NCBI GenBank assembly: GCA_002423495.1 | Contig: DIWN01000097.1 | Location: 1 to 9,874, forward strand | Direction: 5' to 3' | DNA from: Anaerolineaceae bacterium UBA6105 | GTDB taxonomy: Bacteria; Chloroflexota; Anaerolineae; Anaerolineales; Anaerolineaceae | DNA: 9,874 bases | In this document: piece after piece, positions 1-6,009 of the stretch | Numbering within the stretch: position 1 is the first letter of the stretch | Layout of the letters: every line of letters begins with the position of its first letter | Position numbers and translations under genes: made by a program | The notes under the pieces: model-generated | Databases searched by the model: none | The model's input: the letters and a program-made list of their open reading frames with translations, nothing else | Told to the model about the DNA's origin: nothing

Positions 1-618
1 GGAGAAGATGGCTTCGTTGTGACTCTCTGCCGGGAAACTGATCGAAACAGATTTGAGATTCTAACGGAATCGGGATACTCCATCGAGCGGTATTACCACT
101 CGATGAGCCGTCCGCTCACTGATCTGCCAGAGCGCCCCCTGCCGGATGGCATAAGCGTTCGCCCTGCCATGCCCAAAGATTATCGCAAGATTTGGGAAGC
201 AGCAAATGAGGCTTTCAAGGATGAATACGGCGCATCAGAACCTACCGAAGAATGGTACCAGAGCTATAGCGCGAATCCCAATTTTCTGCCAATCCTTTGG
301 CAGGTTGCCTGGGATGGAGACGAAGTGGTGGGTTCGGTACAAAACTACGTTTCAATGGAAGAAAACGAGTTGGAAAACCGCCGGCGCGGATACACTGAAG
401 GCATTTCCGTCCGAAGGGAATGGCGTGGGCGTGGCATAGCAAGCGCCTTGATTTGCCGCTCGATGGCAATGTTCAAAGCGCTAAATATGGATGAAGTGGC
501 CCTGACCGCAGACACCCAAAACCCGACCGGAGCGATGCGCCTTTACACTACCCTGGGATACCGACCTTACATGACTCTGCTGGAACTGCATAAAAATATT
601 GAATGTTTGAATTCCTAG
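1..618 (+). CDS. Tandem-GNAT acetyltransferase, C-terminal part (5' truncated by window edge)
   Basis: The reading frame is open from base 1 to the TAG at 616-618, so 205 residues are visible and the true start lies upstream; a GTG at 19 is an internal codon rather than a convincing start. The first ~35 visible residues (ending ESGYSIERYYHSMSRPL) look like the last strands of one GNAT domain. A second complete GNAT domain follows from about residue 51 (ISVRPA). It holds the acetyl-CoA pyrophosphate loop R-G-R-G-I-A at 142-147 (motif A), then N174-P175 and Y182 with GYR at 186-188 (motif B). GNAT enzymes move an acyl group from acyl-CoA to an amine; proteins with two fused domains include mycothiol synthase-like enzymes and many of unknown substrate. 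I cannot assign a substrate. The stop codon lies exactly at the beginning of a repeat copy (616-658), so the repeat may have set the C-terminus. Confidence 0.85.
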   Translation, partial: GEDGFVVTLCRETDRNRFEILTESGYSIERYYHSMSRPLTDLPERPLPDGISVRPAMPKDYRKIWEAANEAFKDEYGASEPTEEWYQSYSANPNFLPILWQVAWDGDEVVGSVQNYVSMEENELENRRRGYTEGISVRREWRGRGIASALICRSMAMFKALNMDEVALTADTQNPTGAMRLYTTLGYRPYMTLLELHKNIECLNS

Positions 619-658
619 GGCAAGGTTGAGGGCACCGTGAACATTGTGATGGAGAAGC
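616..658 (+). repeat. 43-bp direct repeat, copy A
   Basis: This copy matches 910-952 at 41 of 43 positions; the differences are at 625/919 (G/C) and 650/944 (T/C). It starts with the TAG that ends the GNAT gene. Its segment TTGAGGGCAC (626-635) pairs perfectly with GTGCCCTCAA at 664-673, giving a 10-bp stem with a 28-nt loop. No T-tract follows, so it does not look like an intrinsic terminator. Confidence 0.85.
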
Positions 659-738
659 GTATCGTGCCCTCAATCCGCCAATGACGGTAACTTTGGTCGC
701 CAGGTTCGTTTATGGTGAATGATCCATGGTGGATGTGT

Positions 739-864
739 CCGTCACTGCGAGCCCCCGTTCTAAGTGAAAAATTCGTTGTGACGTGAGATAGGGGGCGTGG
801 CAGTCTGCCTTTAAATCGGGCTAAGGTATGCAGATCGCCACGCAAAAGAAGCTCGCGATGACGG
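739..864. repeat. Imperfect long hairpin, GTCAYTGCGAG-type intergenic repeat
   Basis: Two nested pairs of inverted arms are visible. The outer arms are 739-752 (CCGTCACTGCGAGC) and 851-864 (GCTCGCGATGACGG), 12 of 14 paired. The inner arms are 795-808 (GCGTGGCAGTCTGC) and 830-843 (GCAGATCGCCACGC), also 12 of 14, with a 21-nt loop. The pattern resembles the palindromic intergenic repeats that begin CGTCATTGCGAG and occur in many bacterial genomes, including Chloroflexota. The arms have diverged, which suggests an old, immobile copy. It lies between the two 43-bp direct repeats. Confidence 0.7.
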
Positions 865-909
865 AATTGAGGTGGATCGCTATACCCTGCTCCACGAAAA
901 TGTAAATTG

Positions 910-952
910 TAGGGCAAGCTTGAGGGCACCGTGAACATTGTGACGGAGAAGC
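910..952 (+). repeat. 43-bp direct repeat, copy B
   Basis: This is the second copy of the repeat at 616-658, in the same orientation and offset by 294 bp. It is enclosed by a perfect 7-bp inverted pair, GTAGGGC at 909-915 and GCCCTAC at 972-978. A small perfect hairpin, GAAGCA (948-953) and TGCTTC (959-964) with a 5-nt loop, begins in its last bases. The reverse complement of both copies can be read as MFTVPS plus a few residues, which creates a spurious minus-strand frame across the gap. Confidence 0.85.
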
Positions 953-1085
953 ATGGCGTGCTTCCAATTTCGCCCTACGACCGATTTTGGATAAAGCAAC
1001 TCAAAGTTGGAGAGAGCTTGCACCACGCTCGTGCCAAATTACTCTCAAGAGACAGGCCCATTCCGCCCTCTCCCGATGCTTGATC

Positions 1086-1137
1086 CCGACATGGACCTAA
1101 ACAATAAAGGTACAATTGGGGGAGTTTTTTTGAGAGG
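1086..1137 (+). promoter_or_regulatory. Probable tgt promoter and ribosome binding site
   Basis: TACAAT at 1111-1116 is a 5-of-6 match to a -10 box. CCGACA at 1086-1091 is a weak -35 with a long 19-nt spacer. A start of transcription near 1123 would give a leader of about 24 nt. AGAGG at 1133-1137 is a plausible Shine-Dalgarno sequence, nine bases before the ATG at 1147. The -10 and ribosome site are reasonable; the -35 is doubtful. Confidence 0.4.
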
Positions 1138-1146
1138 ATACCAAAG

Positions 1147-2268
1147 ATGTTTGAGTGGTCAATAAAGGCTGAAGAAGGCGCTGCCCGGGCTGGTGAGTTT
1201 CACACCCCGCACGGAGTGATTCAAACCCCCGTTTTTGCCCCGGTTGGCACCCAGGCAACCGTCAAAGCCATCACGCCCGCCCAACTCGAAGAGCTCGGCG
1301 CCACGCTGGTCCTCTCCAACACCTACCATCTCTTCCTGAGACCCGGCGACGAGCTGGTTGCCCAGATGGGCGGTTTGCATCAATTCATGCAGTGGCACAG
1401 ACCGATGCTGACCGATTCGGGCGGTTTCCAGGTTTTTTCTCTGTCAAAAACACGCAAAATCGACCCCGACGGCGTGACTTTTAAATCCCACATCGACGGG
1501 TCCATGAAGCGCCTGACCCCCGAGAGCTCCATCGCGATCCAGGAAAACCTCGGCGCCGATATCATCATGGCCTTCGACGAATGCGCGAACCCGCTTGACC
1601 ATTCCTACTCCCAGGAAGCCATGGAACGCACCCACCTCTGGGCACAGCGCTGCCTGGACGCCAAGAAAAGAGATGACCAGGCGCTGTTTGGCATTGTGCA
1701 GGGTGGCATTTTTGAGGATCTGCGCACAGAATCGGCGCAGGCGATCAGCAGAATGGGCTTCCCCGGGCACGCCATCGGCGGGCTTTCTGTCGGTGAAGGC
1801 AAAGCTGACATGTACCGTACGATTGAGGTCGTCAATGCTGTTTTGCCCAAAGACAAACCGCGCTACCTGATGGGCGTCGGCACCCCGGAGGATCTGATTG
1901 AGGGTGTGCTGCGGGGCATCGACATTTTTGACTGCGTCCTGCCCACCCGCCTGGCACGCCACAACACGGCCATGACCAATTTTGGCCGGCTAAACTTGAT
2001 GAACGCCTCTTTTGCCCGTGACGAACGCCCGATTGACGCGGAGTGTCAGTGTTACACCTGCCGTACCTTCAGCCGGGCTTACCTGCGTCATCTGATCGTA
2101 GCCAAAGAGATGCTGGCAGCCACCCTGCTTTCGATCCACAACTTGCACACCCTGCTGGAGCTGGCGCGCAACCTGCGCAGAGCCATCCTGGCCGGTAACC
2201 TGAACGCTTTCGCAGACGAGGCTTTGGCCAAACTCGACATTACGCGCATTCCGGAGGTTCACTTATGA
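1147..2268 (+). CDS. tgt: Bacterial tRNA-guanine transglycosylase (queuine tRNA-ribosyltransferase)
   Basis: This 373-residue protein is full length for bacterial Tgt. The family exchanges guanine-34 of tRNAs with GUN anticodons (Asp, Asn, His, Tyr) for preQ1, a step in queuosine formation in the cytoplasm. Visible family signatures are LTDSGGFQVFSL (88-99) with the conserved D90, the FDECAN segment (143-148), FGIVQGG (181-187), GGLSVGE (211-217), and FDCVLPTR (261-268) with D262 at the position of the nucleophilic Asp. The zinc site is intact: C300-x-C302-x2-C305 and H331. The ATG at 1147 has an AGAGG ribosome site nine bases upstream and gives the normal N-terminus. The stop overlaps the uppP start by 4 bp (ATGA), so the two are co-transcribed and probably translationally coupled. 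No other queuosine gene is in view, so whether the cell makes or salvages the base cannot be judged here. Confidence 0.97.
   Translation: MFEWSIKAEEGAARAGEFHTPHGVIQTPVFAPVGTQATVKAITPAQLEELGATLVLSNTYHLFLRPGDELVAQMGGLHQFMQWHRPMLTDSGGFQVFSLSKTRKIDPDGVTFKSHIDGSMKRLTPESSIAIQENLGADIIMAFDECANPLDHSYSQEAMERTHLWAQRCLDAKKRDDQALFGIVQGGIFEDLRTESAQAISRMGFPGHAIGGLSVGEGKADMYRTIEVVNAVLPKDKPRYLMGVGTPEDLIEGVLRGIDIFDCVLPTRLARHNTAMTNFGRLNLMNASFARDERPIDAECQCYTCRTFSRAYLRHLIVAKEMLAATLLSIHNLHTLLELARNLRRAILAGNLNAFADEALAKLDITRIPEVHL
2252..2257 (+). promoter_or_regulatory. uppP ribosome binding site inside tgt
   Basis: CGGAGG lies within the last codons of tgt, seven bases before the uppP ATG at 2265. It supports that start and allows re-initiation by ribosomes finishing tgt. 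Confidence 0.65.
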
Positions 2269-3086
2269 CATTTATCCAATCGCTGATCCTAGGGCTTGTG
2301 CAGGGGCTGACGGAGTTCCTGCCTGTCAGTTCCTCAGCCCATTTGGTGCTGGTGCCCTTCGTCCTCAACTGGACGCTCGACCCGACCAAGGCTTTTATCT
2401 TTGACGTGCTGGTGCAGCTTGGCACTCTTGTGGCAGTGATCGCCTACTTTTGGAAGGATTTACTGGCAATTTTCAAAGCTGTGATTGCCGGCATTCGCGA
2501 CAAAAAACCCTTCGAAGAAGACAACTCACGCCTCGGCTGGTTCATCGTTCTGGCGACCATCCCGGCAGGTTTGGGGGGATTGCTGCTGAAAAGCAAGGTG
2601 GAAGCAGCCTTTGCAAACCCGATCATGACGGCGGTGCTGTTGTTCGCAACAGCGATTATGCTGACCCTGGCAGAGATATTCACCCGCAAAGAGCGCAACC
2701 TGGAGAACGTCAGCGCGCTTGATGCCTTAGTGATTGGTTTCTTCCAATTATTGGCAATTTTCCCGGGAATTTCGCGCTCTGGCGCGACCATCAGCGGCGG
2801 TTTGAGCCGCGGGTTGAAGCGCGAGGCAGCCGCCAGGTTTGCCTTTTTGATGTCAATCCCGGTCATGCTGGCAGCCGGCTTGCTTTCGGTGCTGGACCTG
2901 GTTAAAATCCCTGATTTCGGCAGTTTCCTGCCGGTGTTGAGCGTTGGGTTTATCGCGGCATTGGTATTGGGATACCTGAGCATCCGCTGGCTCTTGAACT
3001 TCCTTAAATCGCGCTCGCTGATCCCCTTCGCGGTCTACTGCGCGGTGGTCTCAATCCTGACGATCTTTATCGCCTATTTCCGTTAA
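2265..3086 (+). CDS. uppP: Undecaprenyl-diphosphatase (UppP/BacA family)
   Basis: The 273-residue integral membrane protein has the length and helix pattern of UppP. It removes a phosphate from undecaprenyl diphosphate to regenerate the lipid carrier for peptidoglycan and other surface polymers; overproduction of the family gives bacitracin tolerance. The first catalytic motif is QGLTEFLPVSSSAHL (13-27), with Q13 and E17 filling the (E/Q)xxxE pattern and H26 in the SSSAH segment. The second is PGISRSGATISGG (167-179) with R171. Hydrophobic segments fill most of the rest, for example about 93-108, 119-136, 194-211, 223-245 and 252-270. The start overlaps the tgt stop (ATGA). The stop TAA at 3084-3086 shares TTAA with the stop of the convergent methyltransferase gene. 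Nothing appears truncated. Confidence 0.96.
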   Translation: MTFIQSLILGLVQGLTEFLPVSSSAHLVLVPFVLNWTLDPTKAFIFDVLVQLGTLVAVIAYFWKDLLAIFKAVIAGIRDKKPFEEDNSRLGWFIVLATIPAGLGGLLLKSKVEAAFANPIMTAVLLFATAIMLTLAEIFTRKERNLENVSALDALVIGFFQLLAIFPGISRSGATISGGLSRGLKREAAARFAFLMSIPVMLAAGLLSVLDLVKIPDFGSFLPVLSVGFIAALVLGYLSIRWLLNFLKSRSLIPFAVYCAVVSILTIFIAYFR

Positions 3087-3904
3087 GCCTTTTTTGGCTG
3101 GCTTGCGAGAAAAAGCCCTGTTTCCTTGCGGATCAAAATGCCGCCCGATTGGTCAATGCGAGCCTGGAAGAACGCGCGCAGTGCTTCCTCCTGGTCCAAC
3201 GGGATCAGTTGCTGCACTCTGGGTAAGGAAAAGGCGTAATCCACCAGGGGTTGGGCTTCTGTCACCCACAAATCACCCGCATAGAGCCTCTTTTCAACCT
3301 CTCCGAACCACGCTTGAAGCATTTCCGCGCCGTTAAGCAAGTTAAACTTGAGCGACATGGTGTGCAAACCGCCGTAAGCCGGCCAGAATTCCGTCAGCAA
3401 TACATCGAGATCCACCATGTAATTTGCGCCGTTGTTGGCAGCCATCATCGCGCCGCCTAGTTTTAGCACGCGCGTTATTTCCGCCAGAGTATGGTCAATG
3501 TCCGGCACATGATAGAGCATGTGGTTGGCAGTTACAAAATCAAAACTGTCATCCGCAAATTCCAGGTTAGCGGCATCCATGCAAAGCAAAGTGAAGCGTT
3601 TATTCCCCTTCAGGTCGGCGCGGGCTTCCTCGAGCATGCCTTCTGAGAGATCGGTTAGAACAATGGTGGCGTCGGGGGCAAACCGATCCTGATTCTTGCG
3701 CCATTGGACGGCATTACCGCAGCCCAACGCCAGCAAACGCTTGCCGCTCAGGTCAGGAAGGTGCTCAAAGATGAAGTCCTCCCAGACCTCGGCGCTGTTC
3801 GTGAAGCGCTTGTGGATCTGAATGCGCGCATTCAGGTTATTGGCACTGCCATACTGCACCTGGCGCAAATAATTCCGATCGGTACTGAATGATTCCAAAT
3901 CCAT
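3083..3904 (-). CDS. Class I SAM-dependent methyltransferase (Methyltransf_11 type)
   Basis: I chose the ATG at 3904, giving 273 residues, eight bases after the stop of the upstream aminotransferase-fold gene. A TTG at 3916 overlapping that stop (TTGA) would add four residues but has no ribosome site. Numbering from the ATG, the SAM-binding Rossmann fold shows motif I LALGCGN near 59-64, the acidic end of strand 2 in TDLSEGML (D85), a further acidic residue in CMDAANLEF (D110), and motif IV/post-IV DFVTANHMLYHVPD (122-135). The N-terminal STDRNYLRQVQYGSANNLNARI and the following helix are typical of a family that methylates small molecules, substrate unknown. The C-terminal ~120 residues form a variable cap. 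The gene is the second of a two-gene unit with patB, so its substrate may be a thiol or amino-acid derivative; that is inference only. Confidence 0.85.
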   Translation of the reverse strand: MDLESFSTDRNYLRQVQYGSANNLNARIQIHKRFTNSAEVWEDFIFEHLPDLSGKRLLALGCGNAVQWRKNQDRFAPDATIVLTDLSEGMLEEARADLKGNKRFTLLCMDAANLEFADDSFDFVTANHMLYHVPDIDHTLAEITRVLKLGGAMMAANNGANYMVDLDVLLTEFWPAYGGLHTMSLKFNLLNGAEMLQAWFGEVEKRLYAGDLWVTEAQPLVDYAFSLPRVQQLIPLDQEEALRAFFQARIDQSGGILIRKETGLFLASQPKKA

Positions 3905-3912
3905 CAGTCGTC

Positions 3913-5064
3913 TCAACGGGCTGCCAGTGCAGCTTGCATGCGGTCAACTGCCTCCTGCATGTTTGCGCGCGTGGTGCCAAAGTTGAAACGCACAAAATCG
4001 CGGCATTGCGGGCCAAAGGTGAGGCCTTCGTTCAAGCCAACGCGAGCTTCGCGCAGGAAGAACTCATAAGGCGCCTCTGCCAATCCCAGTTCGCTGCAAT
4101 CCAGCCAGCCCAGGAAGGTGGCTTCGGGCTTGTTCCAATGGATCCCTGTTAGCTGAGTGCGAAGCGCTTCATCCAGGAAGTCCCGGTTTTCCTGCAAATA
4201 GCGGTTCTGCTCAATCAGCCATGCATCGCCTTCGGCATACGCCGCGTAGGCAGCCGTCAGAGCCAGCACACCAGGACAGCCAACCAAACCGCTGCAGAAG
4301 TCATGAAACTTCTCCATCAGCTCGGGATTTTGGATGATATAGACTGAAGCATGCAGCCCGGCAATGTTGTAAGTCTTGCTTGGCGCCATGAAGGTGATGG
4401 TGTTCGCCGCAATTTCTGGTGAGAGCGAAGCAATTGGAATGTGTTTATGACCATCATAGAGAATATCACAGTGGATTTCATCGGAAATGATCAAGACCTT
4501 ATGCCTGAGACAGATCTCTGCCAGTTGGGTAAGTTCTTCACGCGTGAAGACTCTGCCGGTCGGGTTTTGCGGGTTGCAGAGAATGAAGGCGCGTACATTT
4601 TCGCTGATGAGCTGCTGCTCAAAGCGATCAAAGTCGAGGGTGTAGGTGCCGTCCTGCTGTTGGGGGAGGGGATTCTGGACGCCCCTTAATCTTGCTGATT
4701 TAGGCGCGCCAATAAAGGGCGGATAGGCAGGCGTTTGGTAAATAACAGCTTCGCCCGCTTCGCAAAAAGCCCTGATCGCCGCATTAAAGCCGGTAACAAT
4801 GCCAGGGATATATCCAATCTCGCTTTCTGCCACGTCCCAATCGTACAAACGCTTTATGCGCTGAACGACCGTTTGGTTCAGCTCCCTCGGCGGAGCACCA
4901 TAACCGAAGATGCCGTGATTGACCCTCTCGTGTAAAGCGCTGATAACTGCATCGGAACACTTAAAGTCAGTATCCGCCACCCACATTGGCAAAACATCTT
5001 CATCAAAACGATTCCACTTGATACATTCAGAATTACGGCGATCAATTACACGGTTAAAGTCCAT
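3913..5064 (-). CDS. patB: MalY/PatB-family PLP-dependent C-S lyase / aminotransferase
   Basis: This 383-residue fold-type I PLP enzyme fits the MalY/PatB family, which cleaves cystathionine or cysteine S-conjugates at the beta carbon to give a thiol, pyruvate and ammonia. The family hallmark LPMWVADTDF (25-34) is present, followed by YGAPP (55-59), NPQNPTG (164-170), SDEIHCD (194-200, with D195 expected to contact the PLP pyridine nitrogen) and SKTYNIAGL (229-237), with K230 as the Schiff-base lysine. R359 in VRFNFGTTR is at the substrate-carboxylate position. All key residues are intact. The ATG at 5064 has a strong AAGGAG six bases upstream. The gene leads a two-gene transcript with the methyltransferase. 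The exact in vivo reaction (methionine synthesis, cysteine desulfhydration or transamination) cannot be told from sequence, so the symbol is a family label. Confidence 0.93.
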   Translation of the reverse strand: MDFNRVIDRRNSECIKWNRFDEDVLPMWVADTDFKCSDAVISALHERVNHGIFGYGAPPRELNQTVVQRIKRLYDWDVAESEIGYIPGIVTGFNAAIRAFCEAGEAVIYQTPAYPPFIGAPKSARLRGVQNPLPQQQDGTYTLDFDRFEQQLISENVRAFILCNPQNPTGRVFTREELTQLAEICLRHKVLIISDEIHCDILYDGHKHIPIASLSPEIAANTITFMAPSKTYNIAGLHASVYIIQNPELMEKFHDFCSGLVGCPGVLALTAAYAAYAEGDAWLIEQNRYLQENRDFLDEALRTQLTGIHWNKPEATFLGWLDCSELGLAEAPYEFFLREARVGLNEGLTFGPQCRDFVRFNFGTTRANMQEAVDRMQAALAAR

Positions 5065-5070
5065 AAATTT

Positions 5071-5088
5071 CTCCTTCCCGCAATTCTA
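5071..5088 (-). promoter_or_regulatory. patB ribosome binding site and possible -10 box
   Basis: The reverse complement of 5071-5076 is AAGGAG, six bases from the ATG at 5064, the best ribosome site in the window. The reverse complement of 5083-5088 is TAGAAT, a 5-of-6 match to a -10 box, but it sits close to the ribosome site and I find no good -35. The ribosome site is firm; the -10 is tentative. Confidence 0.5.
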
Positions 5089-5160
5089 AACCCAGATCAA
5101 CCGAAATGGTTAAGGTTGCTGCTCAGGATTCTTGCAGATTTCTCCAACAGGGTCCTTTGG

Positions 5161-5166
5161 TATACT
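5161..5166 (+). promoter_or_regulatory. -10 box close to the start of the UbiA-like gene
   Basis: TATACT at 5161-5166 is a 5-of-6 match to a -10 box and lies only nine bases before the ATG at 5176, after a GTG at 5173. No Shine-Dalgarno sequence is present. Transcription would begin at or next to the start codon, so the mRNA may be leaderless. A -35 at normal spacing is not evident. Confidence 0.4.
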
Positions 5167-5175
5167 TTACAAGTG

Positions 5176-5997
5176 ATGAAGATCCTGCAATCCATTTACA
5201 AATTGGTGGGACGTGTAGACTGCCTGGCAGCCACGCTCGCAGCGACGCTTTTGGGCGCGATTGTCGGCGGCGAAGCCTCCGAGGCGCGTCTTGGTATTGC
5301 GATCTTAAGCAATCTGCTGCTCTTCAGCTTTGCGGTGATCTATCAAAAAATCGAAACTGCCCCTGCAGCAGCTGTTTCCCCGGATGCGGTGCGGCAAAAC
5401 CCAATTGCCTCGGGGGAAGTATCGATGAAATTCGCCACGACCCTCAGCGCGATCCTGGCGCTGCTTTCTCTTTCTTTGGCTGCCCTGTTGGGCGTTCTCG
5501 ACATAGCACTGAAATTTTTGGGGATTTTAGCCGCTATTGCGCTTTCTCATCACGAGCTGAATTTGGGTAACTCAACCCTGATGCGCATCGGAAAACACCA
5601 ACCCCTGTTTTCGGTCATCTTCGGCTTGTCTGGATATCTGGCCACCGCAGAAACGCTGAAATCCGAAGCCCTCTTGCTGACAATTTTTCTCCTGGCAATT
5701 GGCTTCCTCTTCGCTGCCTGGACTGCTGAAAAAACGCCCCGACCGCTCAGCAAAGCGCTGCTGATGATCTTGATGGTATTTGCATCTGGCTCGGCTTACG
5801 TGCTTTTTATTGTTTTCGAGGTGATTTCACCTTGGATTTTGTTACTAATCGTGCTGCTTGGCGCAGCTTTTTCCTTGTTGAAGCACCGCTTCAATCCCCA
5901 GCAACACAGCCTGCCACAAATCCTGTTCGATTCACTCGCTATCTCAACAGCCCTTTCGCTGATCATCAATTACCTCATGCAACTATTCATCAACTAA
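5176..5997 (+). CDS. UbiA-like polytopic membrane protein lacking the Asp-rich motifs
   Basis: The ATG at 5176 gives 273 residues; a GTG just before it at 5173 is also possible, and a TTG at 5116 would add residues that look like leader sequence. About nine hydrophobic helices can be drawn, near 16-33, 40-57, 86-106, 109-126, 142-160, 166-182, 192-214, 218-236 and 250-270. The helix count, the N-terminal LVGRVDCLAATLAATLLGA and especially RQNPIASGEVS (73-83) followed by a long hydrophobic helix match the layout of UbiA-type prenyltransferases, where R-P-x-x-S-G-x-x-S follows the first Asp-rich motif. The NDxxDxxxD motif expected just before it is absent: the segment 54-70 reads VIYQKIETAPAAAVSPD. 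No second DxxxD is seen in the 123-150 loop, which instead has HHELNLGN. It is therefore a fold-level call, and prenyl transfer is doubtful. It is followed after 12 bp by a methyltransferase gene and is probably co-transcribed with it. Confidence 0.6.
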   Translation: MKILQSIYKLVGRVDCLAATLAATLLGAIVGGEASEARLGIAILSNLLLFSFAVIYQKIETAPAAAVSPDAVRQNPIASGEVSMKFATTLSAILALLSLSLAALLGVLDIALKFLGILAAIALSHHELNLGNSTLMRIGKHQPLFSVIFGLSGYLATAETLKSEALLLTIFLLAIGFLFAAWTAEKTPRPLSKALLMILMVFASGSAYVLFIVFEVISPWILLLIVLLGAAFSLLKHRFNPQQHSLPQILFDSLAISTALSLIINYLMQLFIN

Positions 5998-6009
5998 AAT
6001 GGAACCCCT

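Larger units (their letters stand above)
619..1146. other. 528-bp non-coding gap before tgt
   Basis: The gap holds the two 43-bp repeats, the nested hairpin between them and, at its right end, a probable tgt promoter. I see no tRNA, no recognisable riboswitch and no intrinsic terminator with a T-tract. The 100 bases from about 979 to 1080 contain nothing I can identify beyond short chance inverted repeats. The only sizeable minus-strand frame (615-938) is built from the repeats and is not a credible gene. Confidence 0.7.

Noticed and set aside
615..938. A 107-codon minus-strand frame across the repeat gap, starting and ending with MFTVPS-like residues.
   Set aside because: Both ends are the two copies of the 43-bp repeat read in reverse and the middle is the hairpin. 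It has no protein-like pattern or ribosome site.
1444..1962. A 172-codon minus-strand frame inside tgt.
   Set aside because: It is antisense to an unmistakable full-length tgt and has no recognisable domain.
2444..2983. A 179-codon minus-strand frame inside uppP.
   Set aside because: It is antisense to the conserved UppP motifs and its composition is what antisense to a membrane protein gives.
3085..3104. AGCC-TTTTTT-GGCT as an intrinsic terminator after uppP.
   Set aside because: The stem is only 4-5 bp, the T run is in the loop rather than after it, and the bases encode the methyltransferase C-terminus (PKKA).
3905..3916. TTG start at 3916 for the methyltransferase, overlapping the patB stop.
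   Set aside because: There is no ribosome site before it, whereas the ATG at 3904 follows a GAGA and is a standard start. The overlap (TTGA) leaves some doubt.
5106..5570. A 154-codon plus-strand frame overlapping the start of the UbiA-like gene, rich in Cys, Arg and Ser.
   Set aside because: It is a frame shadow: the other frame gives a coherent multi-helix membrane protein and this one shows no domain.
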